Source: Bacteroidales bacterium
GTDB lineage: Bacteria; Bacteroidota; Bacteroidia; Bacteroidales; WCHB1-69
Direction of reading: 5' to 3'
Length of the DNA stretch: 64,000 bases
Assembly: GCA_017454945.1 (NCBI GenBank)
Contig: JAFTCA010000094.1
Coordinates: 1 to 64,000 of the forward strand
Position 1 is the stretch's first letter. Each line of letters begins with the position of its first letter. The position numbers and the translations under genes were made by a program. Of the stretch, positions 51,349 to 63,095 are shown piece by piece. The notes under the pieces were generated by a model. The model saw nothing but the letters and a program-made list of their open reading frames with translations, searched no databases and was not told the DNA's origin.

Positions 51349-53409
51349 TTATTGACTGTCTGACGATTGCGATGCCTCAGGGCTTTCCTCAGCGGCAGGC
51401 GTTTCCTTTTCTTCGACAGCGGGCTGCTCTTCAGCGTGTCCGAAGTCGCGTTTGCCGAAGATTTCTTCCAGATTTTCAGCAAAGATGAGTTCTTTTTCAA
51501 GCAGTATATTAGCTAATTGCGTCAGTTTGTCCTTATTCTCCGACAAGATGTTTTTGGCACGCTCATACGCACCTTCTATCAGGTCGTGGATCTCCTTGTC
51601 GATATTCTCGGCCGTTTTCTCGCTGAAGGGCTTGCTAAACTGGTATTCCTGCTGCCCTGTAGAATCGTAATAGCTAATATTACCAATATTCTTGTTCAGG
51701 CCATAATATACGACCATCGAGTAGGCCTGCTTGGTTACTTTTTCCAAGTCGCTCAGTGCTCCGGTGGAAATCTTGCCGAAGATAACCTCCTCGGCGGCAC
51801 GACCAGCCAAAGTGGCTGTCATCTCATCGTACAACTGCTCAAAAGTGGTAATAGAGCGTTCCTCGGGCAAGTACCAGGCGGCACCCAACGACTTGCCACG
51901 CGGCACGATAGTCACCTTCACCAGCGGAGAGGCATGCTCCAGTAGCCAGCTGGCAGAAGCGTGACCAGCTTCGTGGAAAGCGATCACTTTTTTCTCTTCG
52001 GGAGAGATGATATGGCTCCGTTTCTCCAAGCCACCCACAATACGGTCCACAGCGGCCAGGAAATCCTCTTTGTCAATGCTCTTCTTGGCATTTCTGGCTG
52101 CAATCAGGGCTGCCTCGTTGCACACGTTGGCAATGTCGGCACCCGAGAAGCCGGGAGTCTGCTTGGCAAAGAAGTCCAAATCGACATCCTTGCCCAGTTT
52201 CAAGTTGCGCACATGCACCTCGAAGATGCCCTTACGCTCGTTCAGGTTGGGCAGGTCGATATAGATTTGCCTATCGAAACGGCCTGCGCGCAACAGGGCG
52301 CGGTCGAGCACATCAGCGCGGTTGGTGGCAGCCAGAATGATGACACCCGTATTGGTCGAGAAGCCGTCCATTTCGGTCAGCAGTTGATTCAAAGTACTCT
52401 CGCGCTCGTCATTGGCTCCCGAAATGGAGTTACGTCCACGCGCACGACCAATGGCATCAATCTCGTCTATGAAGATAATGCACGGCGCCTTGCTCTTGGC
52501 GGTCTTGAACAGGTCGCGCACACGCGAAGCACCCACGCCGACAAACATCTCCACAAAGTCGGAACCCGACAGGGAGAAGAACGGCACTTGCGCTTCACCG
52601 GCCACAGCCTTGGCCAACAAAGTTTTACCCGTACCCGGAGGGCCAACCAGCAGCGCACCTTTGGGAATCTTACCGCCCAATTCGGTATATTTTTTCGGAT
52701 TTTTCAAGAAATCCACAATCTCCTCCACCTCGTACTTGGCACTTTCCATGCCTGCCACATCCTTAAAGGAGATGCCCTGCGGATTCTTGCTGTCGAACAG
52801 CTGCGCCTTCGACTTGCCGATATTGAACACGCCGCCGCCACCAGCACCTGGCATGGCACGCATCGACATGATGAACATCACGATGAGCAGGAGGGGAAAT
52901 ACGAGCCACAACAACTCCCCTCCCCAACTGCGACTGTTATCCACTTTCGTGGTGAAGGAGTACTCTTCCTCCACCTCTGTAGGCACCAGCGTAGTGTCTT
53001 TGGCCAACTCGGCTTCCACCAATCGCGAACGCAACTGGTTCAAATTTTCATTCACTACCGAGAAGTCGGCTATCTTCCAATAAAAATGGGGACCTTTGGA
53101 GTTAGTCTCTCTAAATTTCTCATATTCAGGCTTGTCAGCCAACACATCTTGCTTGATATAGACATCAATTTTCTTGTCGCGCTCAACATATTCGATGTAA
53201 TCGATCTCTTTATTGGCAACCAAATCGTTGAAGTCGCGGTCATAGATCTGCTCGTACGGTTGCGGCCCTGTATTAAAAAGCCACACACCAATCAAGATGG
53301 CGGCGACGATAAAATATATCCACGACAGCGACAGACGGCGCCTCCGCCTATTGTTATCCATATCTGGAGAGTTATTCTCCATATTATCATTAAAACCTTT
53401 ATTCGCCAT
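51349..53409 (-). CDS. ftsH: ATP-dependent zinc metalloprotease FtsH
   Basis: A 686-residue membrane AAA+ protease. Two membrane segments (28-47 and 166-183) flank a periplasmic domain. The ATPase has Walker A GPPGTGKT (256-263), Walker B IIFIDEID (311-318) and the [24 protein letters not shown]. The protease has HEAGH at 479-483 with the third ligand farther on. FtsH degrades membrane proteins and regulators of lipid A synthesis. It is the second gene of the rsfS operon and the C-terminus is Glu/Pro/Ala-rich. Confidence 0.98.
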   Translation of the reverse strand: MANKGFNDNMENNSPDMDNNRRRRRLSLSWIYFIVAAILIGVWLFNTGPQPYEQIYDRDFNDLVANKEIDYIEYVERDKKIDVYIKQDVLADKPEYEKFRETNSKGPHFYWKIADFSVVNENLNQLRSRLVEAELAKDTTLVPTEVEEEYSFTTKVDNSRSWGGELLWLVFPLLLIVMFIMSMRAMPGAGGGGVFNIGKSKAQLFDSKNPQGISFKDVAGMESAKYEVEEIVDFLKNPKKYTELGGKIPKGALLVGPPGTGKTLLAKAVAGEAQVPFFSLSGSDFVEMFVGVGASRVRDLFKTAKSKAPCIIFIDEIDAIGRARGRNSISGANDERESTLNQLLTEMDGFSTNTGVIILAATNRADVLDRALLRAGRFDRQIYIDLPNLNERKGIFEVHVRNLKLGKDVDLDFFAKQTPGFSGADIANVCNEAALIAARNAKKSIDKEDFLAAVDRIVGGLEKRSHIISPEEKKVIAFHEAGHASASWLLEHASPLVKVTIVPRGKSLGAAWYLPEERSITTFEQLYDEMTATLAGRAAEEVIFGKISTGALSDLEKVTKQAYSMVVYYGLNKNIGNISYYDSTGQQEYQFSKPFSEKTAENIDKEIHDLIEGAYERAKNILSENKDKLTQLANILLEKELIFAENLEEIFGKRDFGHAEEQPAVEEKETPAAEESPEASQSSDSQ

Positions 53410-53441
53410 AATAAAATTCTAAAACACAGTTTGTTAGAAAA

Positions 53442-53822
53442 CTAAAACCTTTGAATATCGGCATCTCCCCACAAGTTCTCCAAGTTGTAGAACTGGCGTG
53501 CCTCCGGTTGGAAAATATGGACAATAATGTTGAAGTAGTCCAACAAAATCCACTCGCAATTCTCAGTGCCTTCCACAAACGACGGCTTGATTCCTGCCTG
53601 ACGTTGGGTCACTTCCTGCACATAGTCGCACAGGGTTTCCACATGAGGTTTTGAATTTCCTGAACAAACAATGAAGTAATCGAAAAAGACATGGTTGATT
53701 TTTTTCATGTCTATGCAAACAATATCCTCTCCTTTCTTTTCCATAAGAGCTTGAATAATAAGCTCTTCGAGTTTTCCCTCAAAAGGTGCGGGGGCTTTTT
53801 TCACCTTAATCTTCTTGGCCAT
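53442..53822 (-). CDS. rsfS: Ribosome silencing factor RsfS
   Basis: The 126-residue RsfS/DUF143 protein has the core VFFDYFIVCSGNSKPHVETLCDYV and EGTENCEWILLDYFNIIVHIF, which form the L14-binding surface that blocks 50S-30S joining when cells starve. A Lys-rich N-terminus precedes the fold. It heads an operon with ftsH, the LUD gene and cdsA, behind a good promoter. Confidence 0.95.
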   Translation of the reverse strand: MAKKIKVKKAPAPFEGKLEELIIQALMEKKGEDIVCIDMKKINHVFFDYFIVCSGNSKPHVETLCDYVQEVTQRQAGIKPSFVEGTENCEWILLDYFNIIVHIFQPEARQFYNLENLWGDADIQRF

Positions 53823-53843
53823 GTATTCTATTTATATTGAACT

Positions 53844-53875
53844 GCAAATGTACAAAAAATTCTTCTCTGCTCAAA
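53844..53875 (-). promoter_or_regulatory. Promoter of the rsfS-ftsH-LUD-cdsA operon
   Basis: On the minus strand TTTG (53872-53875) and TACATTTG (53844-53851) are exactly 20 nt apart, one of the best matches to the Bacteroidota consensus in the window. The -7 element is 21 bases upstream of the rsfS ATG. Confidence 0.7.
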
Positions 53876-53920
53876 TTCCCTGAAAGGATTTTTTTCGATG
53901 TAGCTGTTCGATTTTTTTTT

Positions 53921-53928
53921 TACTTTTG
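53921..53928 (+). promoter_or_regulatory. Possible -7 element for the T9SS protease operon
   Basis: TACTTTTG lies 26 bases before the ATG at 53955. No TTTG is found 19-21 nt upstream, only T-rich sequence. Confidence 0.4.
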
Positions 53929-53954
53929 TAAGTTTAAAAAAAAAATCACCAACT

Positions 53955-55607
53955 ATGAAAAAAGTTTTTCTCATCCTCCTTTTAACTATCGTCACAACCA
54001 TCTATAATTCTGCCATTTGCCAAGAAAGCTTTGGCGGTCGTCCGCAGTCTGAGACCCGAATATCGCTGGTACAAGATGTCCCCGTATGGGAATTGCCTGC
54101 CACCACATCGGCTGACGAGGTGAAGGGAGCCACGCACGACAAGGGGCAAGCCCTCCGTATTGGCCGGGTGGAGCCCGTCAAATTGTCGATGAGCAATGCC
54201 GGCCGCACCGACCGCATGGCCAACGGCGACATTGTTTGGAGATTAGGCTTCCACTCGGAAGGTGCTTTTGCGATGGACCTTTCGTTCACCAACTTCAACA
54301 TTCCGGAAGGCGCCGAGTTGTACGTCTATAATGCCGACCGCTCGTTCACCATTGGCAAGTTCACCTCAGCCAACATCATGGAAGGCAACACTTTCTTCAC
54401 ACAGGATGTGTCTGGAGACGAGATCTACGTCGAATATTTCGAACCGCATAATGTCGATTTCCAAGGCACATTTGAGATTGAGGATGTTGGCATTTGCGAC
54501 AGAAACATATTTGGCCACATGAAAGGAGCCATCGGGGATGCCGAAGGTGACTGCCACATTGACGTGGTTTGCCCCGAAGCCGCCGGCTGGACCGACCAGA
54601 TCAACTCGGTGGTATGCTACACCTACAGGGAAGGCTCTTACGTGTACATGTGCTCGGGCGCCATGATCAACAACACCAAGCAGGACCACCGCCCGTATGT
54701 CTTTTCAGCCGCCCACTGCTACAGTAGCAACGCCACCAATTACACTTTTTACTTCAACTACCAGACCACTGCCTGCGGCGGCAACTACGGCAACTACAGC
54801 CACACAGCTACGGGCGCCGTTAAACGCGCCATGGGCGATATTGACAGAAGTTCAGACTTCCTGCTGCTCGAGATTACTGGCCAACTGAGTCCCGCCTGGC
54901 GCGACAGAGTCTATTTTGCCGGTTGGGATCGCTCGACCAATGTGCCCACCACAGGCATCGCCATCCACCACCCTGGCGGCGACTGGAAGAAAGTCAGCAT
55001 TCCCAAAGGTGTTGGCAGAAACAGCCTAAGACCTCGTTTCTGGGAAGTAAGTTGGAAGACGGGCAGCAACAACCAAGGCACCACCGAACAGGGTTCGTCG
55101 GGCTCGCCCCTCTTCAATGCCTCGAAGCGCATTGTCGGCTCACTCAGTCACGGCACCAGCAGCTGCTTCTACGTTGATGAGTACAGCATAGGGCCCAGCG
55201 GCAAGGACTACTACGGCCAGCTGTCGTGGTCGTGGACCAACAGCAACACCTCGAACGCCGCTGCTAAACTGCAACCGTGGTTAGCACCAGGCAACGCCAG
55301 CATCATGTCGCTCAACGGCATCTACTACTCCGAAGCCACACACATTGACAGCCCAGAAATCCAAATACCCACCATCAAGATATTCCCCAATCCCACCGAC
55401 GGCCATGTGACCATACAAGGTGATTTTGCCGCATCTACCGGCATCGTGCGTCTGTTCAACCTGCTGGGCGAAATGATTTACAACCAAGAGGTTAACATCC
55501 AACACGACGTCATCCTTAACCTTGAAGGAGTGGATAACGGCATCTACATTATCGAACTGACTGAAGGCGATAACATCCACCGCAACAAACTGTTAATTAC
55601 ACGATAG
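53955..55607 (+). CDS. S1-family serine endopeptidase (lysyl-endopeptidase-like) with T9SS sorting domain
   Basis: A 550-residue secreted protease. The signal peptide (to about residue 22) is followed by an N-terminal region (about 40-190) of beta-sandwich type, then a trypsin-like domain with the triad His254 (FSAAHCYS), Asp301 (SSDFLLLEI) and Ser384 (GSSGSPLF). The many Cys pairs (CxxxVxCYT, CSGAM, CFYVDEY) suggest disulfides. The C-terminal 80 residues (IKIFPNPTDGHVTI ... NGIYIIELTEGD ... KLLITR) form a type-A T9SS sorting domain, so it should be exported through T9SS and anchored or released outside. The wbqC start overlaps its stop. Confidence 0.93.
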   Translation: MKKVFLILLLTIVTTIYNSAICQESFGGRPQSETRISLVQDVPVWELPATTSADEVKGATHDKGQALRIGRVEPVKLSMSNAGRTDRMANGDIVWRLGFHSEGAFAMDLSFTNFNIPEGAELYVYNADRSFTIGKFTSANIMEGNTFFTQDVSGDEIYVEYFEPHNVDFQGTFEIEDVGICDRNIFGHMKGAIGDAEGDCHIDVVCPEAAGWTDQINSVVCYTYREGSYVYMCSGAMINNTKQDHRPYVFSAAHCYSSNATNYTFYFNYQTTACGGNYGNYSHTATGAVKRAMGDIDRSSDFLLLEITGQLSPAWRDRVYFAGWDRSTNVPTTGIAIHHPGGDWKKVSIPKGVGRNSLRPRFWEVSWKTGSNNQGTTEQGSSGSPLFNASKRIVGSLSHGTSSCFYVDEYSIGPSGKDYYGQLSWSWTNSNTSNAAAKLQPWLAPGNASIMSLNGIYYSEATHIDSPEIQIPTIKIFPNPTDGHVTIQGDFAASTGIVRLFNLLGEMIYNQEVNIQHDVILNLEGVDNGIYIIELTEGDNIHRNKLLITR

Positions 55608-56242
55608 TGAAAGCCCTACTCTCCACAGCCTACCTGCCTCCTGTTGAATACTTTTTGCTAATTGAAAAAAGTGATGGTTGCCTTGTGGAGCATTACGAAC
55701 ATTACAGCAAACAATCCTACCGCAACAGAACCTGCATCCTGACTGGCAATGGGAAGCAGGCGCTGTCCATACCTGTAGAACAAACACATCAGAAAATCCT
55801 TACCAAGGATGTCAGAATAGACTACACCACACGGTGGCAAACCAACCACTGGCGCGCCCTCACAGCGGCCTACAATAGCAGTCCCTATTTCCTTTACTAT
55901 CAAGACTTTCTACAACCATTCTACGAAAAGAAATATACTTTCCTCATCGACTACAACACCGAATTGCTGCATCTGTTACTCAAATTCTTGAAAGTGGACC
56001 GCCATATTGAGCCTACTACCGACTACATAGCTGTTCCAGGCGACTATTACGATGCCCGCGAGGCCATTCACCCCAAAAAGTGCGACAGGGACGACTACCC
56101 GCTGAAACTCACAAAAACCTACCGTCAGGTTTTTGAAGACCGATTTGGTTTCACACGCAACCTTTCGATCTTAGATTTACTCTTTAACGAAGGCAACGAC
56201 AGTCCCTCTTTCCTCAACCATTGTACACTTCATCTTTCTTAA
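55607..56242 (+). CDS. WbqC-like family protein
   Basis: A 211-residue protein of the WbqC family (an O-antigen cluster family of unknown fold). It starts at a GTG that overlaps the protease stop (TAGTG), giving MKALLSTAYLPPVEYF. The typical segments YRNRTCILTGNGKQALSIPVEQ, KDVRIDYTTRWQTNHWRALTAAYNSSPYF and the C-terminal LSILDLLFNEGND are present. In Bacteroidota such genes are often near lepB or other export genes. The role is not known; a link to surface sugar or to T9SS substrate modification is possible. Confidence 0.87.
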   Translation: MKALLSTAYLPPVEYFLLIEKSDGCLVEHYEHYSKQSYRNRTCILTGNGKQALSIPVEQTHQKILTKDVRIDYTTRWQTNHWRALTAAYNSSPYFLYYQDFLQPFYEKKYTFLIDYNTELLHLLLKFLKVDRHIEPTTDYIAVPGDYYDAREAIHPKKCDRDDYPLKLTKTYRQVFEDRFGFTRNLSILDLLFNEGNDSPSFLNHCTLHLS

Positions 56243-56251
56243 CGCAAAGTT

Positions 56252-58090
56252 ATGTCAAACAATATCATCCGTTTTTTAAAAAAGGTTCTTTACTCCATTT
56301 TGGATTTCTTCAAATACTTCTCGAGAAGACATCTTGGAGATGACGTCATGCATATCCGTTTCGCACAACTTCATCAACCCAAACTCAAATACGACATTCG
56401 CAAGAAATTTTTCACCTTCTCCATCAAGACCAAAGATGACCTTTTCAAGTACTTGTTTGTGGCGCTGATGCTTGTGTTGGCGGTATATATGCCTTGGAAA
56501 TCCACCGATCTGGGCATCTCTGACATGGAAATCCAACACATGCAATATGCTGAAGCCTACTACAACTACCACACTCATGGCGACAATGCTCTGCTCTCGA
56601 TGTCGTACTTCTCGCACCATGGCCAGTTTACCGACAACCTATGCTATGCCTTAAGCCAATGGTTTCATGTTGCAGATCCCTTTTCTCTGCGCCACATCAT
56701 GTCGGCTGTTTTTGGCTGGCTGACCATCCTCACCTTAGGATTTTTCTTGGTTCGCCTTTTCGCTTGGCGCGCCGCCTTCATTGGAGCCCTGTTCCTATTC
56801 ATTTCCCCGCGTTTTCTCGGCAATGCCTTTACCGACCTTACCGACACCTCCTTTGCTTTTGCCTTCCTCTTTTCCATCTATCAGATATACCTGTTTTGCA
56901 GCGAATTGCCCATCATCAAGTGGTATCGGATTCTGCTGATAACCTTGGGCATCATTTTTGCCAACAGCATCCATATCGGCGGCTTCTTCCTGATTGCCTG
57001 CCTTTTCCTATACCCGTGGGGCTACTATCTTACCCACAACCCCATCAAGAAATTCACCACCCAGGCCTACTGGGCCAACCTACTATTCCTCACCCTCGTT
57101 CTGGCTGGCATCACGCTCATCGTCCATATTGTCGATTTGTTATACCTGCCCTTCGCGCTGCAGGATACCGTCCTCAACCCGTTCAGAGCCATCCCATCGA
57201 TGCTCACCGAACCACATCCCGTGCGACAACTCTTTGACAACGAGATGATTTGGGCCAACAACACACCGCCCAACTACTTCTTCAAATATCTGTTCATCAC
57301 CATTCCGTTTGTCATCCTGATTGGCTTCATCCTCTTTTGGGGCTTCATACGCACGCTCATCCGACAAATGAGACCGGCCTATTTTGCCATGATTCTCTTC
57401 ACTTTCTTTGTTCCCCTCTTTTATGTGGCAGGCAAAGGAGTAAACATCTACGAGGATTTTGCCCTGTACCTATTCATCTACCCCTTCTTCGTTCTGATAG
57501 CCACCAGCGGCTACGAAGGCATCCTGCGCCGCGTTGACGACCGCTACACCAACTTTGTCATTGTGGCCATCATCTTCCTGCTCACCCTCATGCCGCTGCG
57601 CCATGTGGTACTGAACCATCCTTACGAGAATGTCTATTTCAACGAAATCTCTGACGGCATCCACAATGCCTACGGCAAATATGAACTCGACTACAACTTC
57701 CATGGCAACAAAGAGGCCTGCGAATGGCTCAAGAGCCACATCCATGATGAACAAGTGAGAGAATTTAAGGATGTGGACAAAGTGATTGTGGGCACCGACG
57801 GCAACAAAGCATGCCAAATCTTCTTTGAACAAGACACAGCCTTTATCCAACTGCTGTTCTTCCCTTACCACGAGCGGAACGAGCATCATTGGGACTATTA
57901 CATCAGCTTTGCCAACGCCATCTCTTCGCATGACTTGCAACAGCAGCGATGGCCGCCCAAGGATGCCATCAAAACCTATGTTCTTGAAGGGAAGACGATG
58001 ATTGCCATCATGCAGAACAAAGTCCACACAATCCCACAAGACACAGTACCCGCCCCCGAATCCGCGCCATTACACACCGCCTTCAAATAG
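56252..58090 (+). CDS. GT-C-type multi-pass membrane protein (putative glycosyltransferase)
   Basis: A 612-residue protein with about eleven membrane helices after a basic N-terminal 65 residues. The first periplasmic loop has LGISDMEIQHMQYAEAYYNYHTHGDN, acidic residues where GT-C glycosyltransferases (PMT/ArnT type) bind the lipid-linked donor, and the LNHPYENVYFNEI segment near 470 is typical of the ArnT/GT39-like group. The donor and acceptor are unknown. It is 9 bp after wbqC and 9 bp before ligA. Transfer of sugars to surface proteins or lipids is an inference. Confidence 0.72.
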   Translation: MSNNIIRFLKKVLYSILDFFKYFSRRHLGDDVMHIRFAQLHQPKLKYDIRKKFFTFSIKTKDDLFKYLFVALMLVLAVYMPWKSTDLGISDMEIQHMQYAEAYYNYHTHGDNALLSMSYFSHHGQFTDNLCYALSQWFHVADPFSLRHIMSAVFGWLTILTLGFFLVRLFAWRAAFIGALFLFISPRFLGNAFTDLTDTSFAFAFLFSIYQIYLFCSELPIIKWYRILLITLGIIFANSIHIGGFFLIACLFLYPWGYYLTHNPIKKFTTQAYWANLLFLTLVLAGITLIVHIVDLLYLPFALQDTVLNPFRAIPSMLTEPHPVRQLFDNEMIWANNTPPNYFFKYLFITIPFVILIGFILFWGFIRTLIRQMRPAYFAMILFTFFVPLFYVAGKGVNIYEDFALYLFIYPFFVLIATSGYEGILRRVDDRYTNFVIVAIIFLLTLMPLRHVVLNHPYENVYFNEISDGIHNAYGKYELDYNFHGNKEACEWLKSHIHDEQVREFKDVDKVIVGTDGNKACQIFFEQDTAFIQLLFFPYHERNEHHWDYYISFANAISSHDLQQQRWPPKDAIKTYVLEGKTMIAIMQNKVHTIPQDTVPAPESAPLHTAFK

Positions 58091-60130
<2,040 letters not shown>

Positions 60131-60136
60131 CTTATT

Positions 60137-60973
60137 TTACACACCCGTCCTGAACAAACGCTTGTGCTTCCAGAAGAAGTAGAACAAGGCATTTACATGT
60201 CGCCGACTCATCCGCGAAAAGAGTTTTTTATTGGTAATCTTTTGGTAATGATGAATGATGGAAACCGTAGGGATATAGGTTACCCGAGAACCCGCATGCC
60301 AAACACGGAGGCAGAAATCAGCATCCTCAGGGCCGTAAAAGATCTTCTCGTCCAAATAGCCGACCTTATCGAGCAGCTTGGCTCTGATGCATTGACAAGC
60401 ACCAATAAGATACTCGCAATCAAACGGTTCTGAACCATCCATCTGTTCCAAATAGAAATATTTCTTGTTTGAATCCCATAAGCGCTCACCCCAACGGCGC
60501 AGGAAATCGGCCGACCAGGCCTTTTGCGCTTTGATTAACAACACCAACAAGACATTCTTAATCTTCAATGTCAGCGTGGGCATTTTCAAACAACTCAACT
60601 GAGGCTCGTCGGCGGCTGAAGTCAGCTTGCAACTGCACACGCCCACCTCCGGCTGCTGTTTCATCAACTCGAGCATGGCCTGAATGGATTCCGCATTGGC
60701 CACAGTATCAATATCCAAGAGCAGAATATAGTCGCCTTGGGCCATCTTCATGCCCACATTGCGAGCCGCAGCCACACCTCTGTTGGCATGCAGATTGCGA
60801 TAAACAACAGACGGGAACTCGGTGGTGACAATCTGCTCCGTCTCATCTTGCGAACCATTATCAATAAAAATCACTTCGGCTGACAACGAGGAGACCGCCT
60901 TCACCACCGACTGGAGACAAGGACGGACATAACGCTGTGCATTCCACGAAATGATAACCACCGACAATTCCAT
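60137..60973 (-). CDS. Family 2 glycosyltransferase
   Basis: The 278-residue GT-A enzyme begins with ELSVVIISWNAQRYV, followed by EVIFIDNGSQDETEQIV and the DxD-type metal site in LLLDIDTVAN, then GACQCIRAKLLDKVGYLDEKIFYGPEDADFC (the ED acidic loop). The sugar and acceptor are unknown. It starts 2 bp after the radical SAM gene and is the last gene in the operon with psd; a modified lipid or polyprenyl acceptor could be considered. Confidence 0.92.
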   Translation of the reverse strand: MELSVVIISWNAQRYVRPCLQSVVKAVSSLSAEVIFIDNGSQDETEQIVTTEFPSVVYRNLHANRGVAAARNVGMKMAQGDYILLLDIDTVANAESIQAMLELMKQQPEVGVCSCKLTSAADEPQLSCLKMPTLTLKIKNVLLVLLIKAQKAWSADFLRRWGERLWDSNKKYFYLEQMDGSEPFDCEYLIGACQCIRAKLLDKVGYLDEKIFYGPEDADFCLRVWHAGSRVTYIPTVSIIHHYQKITNKKLFSRMSRRHVNALFYFFWKHKRLFRTGV

Positions 60974-60975
60974 AC

Positions 60976-62403
60976 TTAGCCGAACAATTTTATTTTCAAC
61001 GCTTTCAAAGCCATTCTAAAATCCTTGAACGAATGAAACTTCCCCAACTGACGGAAGACGAACACGGGATTCAGGAAGAAGCGCAAATTGCTTCTAAACA
61101 GAATTTTCTCCATATCGCGACTGCTCAAGTGAGGATACTGGAGGATCGAGTTTCGCTGCACATCCGTCGGCACATACTCGCCACCGGCAATCCAACCATT
61201 CTCTTTCGCCATGGTGTAAAACTCCGTGGCCGGAAAAGGCGACACAATATTAAACATTATTTGGCTCACATTGAGTTTACGAGCCTCTCTAAACGTCTGT
61301 TTTATAGTATCTTTTGTTTCCAGCGGACTTGTTCCAATCAAGATATTGAGTTTGACGGGAACGTTATATTTGTTCAAAATCTTGATAGAGTCGATAATTT
61401 GCTGGCGGGTAATTTTCTTCTTCACGAACGCCAGAATCGCGTCATCGAACGATTCGACACCCAGATCCACATACTGGCAGTTGGATTCTGACAGGATGCG
61501 GGCGATATTGTCGGTGATGGCATCCACGCGGGCCTGACACCCCCACACAATGCCGTGTTTTTTCAGCGGTTCGCAAATGGCGGCCAGCCGTTGCTCGTTC
61601 CAGATGAAATTGTCGTCCACGAAAGCTATGGCTTTGTAGCCTTGTGCCGCCAGCATCTCAATCTCGGCCGCCACATTCTCGGGCGTGCGGAACGAAATGG
61701 GCGGCTTAATGCCATGGTCGGCGCGATACTCAATCTCGCGGGCAAAAGTCAGCGAACTGGGCACACAATAGATGCACTGATACGGGCAGTTTCGCGAAGT
61801 GACCATTGTCGTGTACGGTCTGGTTTTGAGCTTCGGGTTGCTAAAGCTTACCCTCTCAATCAAGTGGCGTGCGGGGAAAGGCAAGATGTCCAAATCCTTG
61901 ATGAGCGGGCGGCTCGGATTCTTCTTTATTTCATCTCCCTGACGATAACTAATGCCAACTACGGTTGACAAATCACCGTCACTTTCCAGTGTCTTCACCA
62001 ACTCGGCCACCGTCAAGTCGGGTTCTCCTCGAACCACATAGCAATGATTGTCGGGCAGCATCTTTTCGGTGAAATAAGTCGGTCCAGGGCCCATAAAGAC
62101 CACCGGCACACTGCCTTTCAGCCTTCTGATGATGGCCAATGCTGCCAAGTCTGCCTCCAACGAGAGATTAACGCTCCAAAACAGGAAACAGCATGCCGTA
62201 CTCTTTTCAATATACTCTTCAAATGGCTGTTGGCTAATGTCAGCCATGAAATAGTCCACCTTATGACCTTCCCGTTCCAACAATGCCGCTACAGTCAGTT
62301 CGTAGATATTCGGCATAGGGTAAACCACAGAGGTACAGCCGGCGGTCCGTTCTGCCGGTTTCTGCCCTTGCGCAGCCGGTGGGATGATAAAGGCGACATT
62401 CAT
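60976..62403 (-). CDS. B12-binding-domain radical SAM protein
   Basis: A 475-residue B12-type radical SAM enzyme. The N-terminal half (about 1-145) fits a cobalamin-binding Rossmann fold (LTVAALLEREGHKVDYF, VVFMGPGPTYFTEKML). The radical SAM core has SRNCPYQCIYC with Cys206, Cys210 and Cys213 (CX3CX2C) and the downstream barrel ALVDDNF-like FVDDNFIW. The classical DxHxxG cobalamin motif is not seen, so base-off cobalamin binding is not proven. Known relatives methylate or rearrange carbon centres in lipids and antibiotics. The partner genes are GT2 (2 bp downstream) and psd (11 bp upstream). Confidence 0.87.
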   Translation of the reverse strand: MNVAFIIPPAAQGQKPAERTAGCTSVVYPMPNIYELTVAALLEREGHKVDYFMADISQQPFEEYIEKSTACCFLFWSVNLSLEADLAALAIIRRLKGSVPVVFMGPGPTYFTEKMLPDNHCYVVRGEPDLTVAELVKTLESDGDLSTVVGISYRQGDEIKKNPSRPLIKDLDILPFPARHLIERVSFSNPKLKTRPYTTMVTSRNCPYQCIYCVPSSLTFAREIEYRADHGIKPPISFRTPENVAAEIEMLAAQGYKAIAFVDDNFIWNEQRLAAICEPLKKHGIVWGCQARVDAITDNIARILSESNCQYVDLGVESFDDAILAFVKKKITRQQIIDSIKILNKYNVPVKLNILIGTSPLETKDTIKQTFREARKLNVSQIMFNIVSPFPATEFYTMAKENGWIAGGEYVPTDVQRNSILQYPHLSSRDMEKILFRSNLRFFLNPVFVFRQLGKFHSFKDFRMALKALKIKLFG

Positions 62404-62414
62404 TTCCTGCGCGA

Positions 62415-63080
62415 TTAAAAGGTAGCTAACACTGTCTTTTGCGAAGAGACTCTATCGCCCATCTTGACATAGATTTGGGCATCGAGCGGCAGGAAAACAT
62501 CCACACGCGAGCCGAAACGGATAATGCCCATTTCCTCGCCCTGTTTCACCTGCTCACCCACTTTGGCGTAGCTCACAATACGACGGGCCACAATTCCCGC
62601 AATCTGGCGGAAAAGCACGATACGCTCGTCATTTTGCTTGACAACCACGCTATTATGTTCGTTATCGACAGAAGATTTGGGCAACTTGGCAACCAAATAT
62701 TTGCCGGGATGATATCCTACATATTCCACTACCCCATCTATCGGATAGCTGTTGACATGCACATTGTAAATCGACATGAAAACGGAAATCTTGATACGCT
62801 TGTCGTGAAAGTACTCGTTCTCCGTCACCTCATCAATAGCCACGATGCGGCCATCAGCAGGCGAAAGGACACCGTCGGGCACCACATTGATTCTGCGCTT
62901 GGGCACCCTGAAAAAGCGCACCACCTGGAAGATGAGGAGAAAAGCCACCGCACACACTAAAACAGTAAGCCAGACATGGGTTCCATGGTGAAGAGCATGC
63001 CATGTGTAGAACCCCACCAAGAGACCCACAATAAACAAAGTAACTACAATGGGCAAATAACCTTCTTTGTGTATTCTCAT
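62415..63080 (-). CDS. psd: Phosphatidylserine decarboxylase (short form)
   Basis: The 221-residue PSD of the short proenzyme type makes phosphatidylethanolamine. Two hydrophobic stretches (10-30, 36-55) precede the catalytic domain with LSPADGRIVAI, SVFMSIYNVHVNSYPIDG and AGIVARRIVSYAKVGEQV. Gly190-Ser191 in RFGSRVDVFLP is the self-cleavage site that makes the pyruvoyl group. It lies in an operon with SurA-like chaperones and the radical SAM enzyme. The gene for phosphatidylserine synthase is not in the window. Confidence 0.94.
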   Translation of the reverse strand: MRIHKEGYLPIVVTLFIVGLLVGFYTWHALHHGTHVWLTVLVCAVAFLLIFQVVRFFRVPKRRINVVPDGVLSPADGRIVAIDEVTENEYFHDKRIKISVFMSIYNVHVNSYPIDGVVEYVGYHPGKYLVAKLPKSSVDNEHNSVVVKQNDERIVLFRQIAGIVARRIVSYAKVGEQVKQGEEMGIIRFGSRVDVFLPLDAQIYVKMGDRVSSQKTVLATF

Positions 63081-63095
63081 TATATTTCGATATTT

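Noticed and set aside
51961..53445. A 494-codon plus-strand open frame
   Set aside because: It is antisense to ftsH, which has complete AAA+ and HEAGH motifs.
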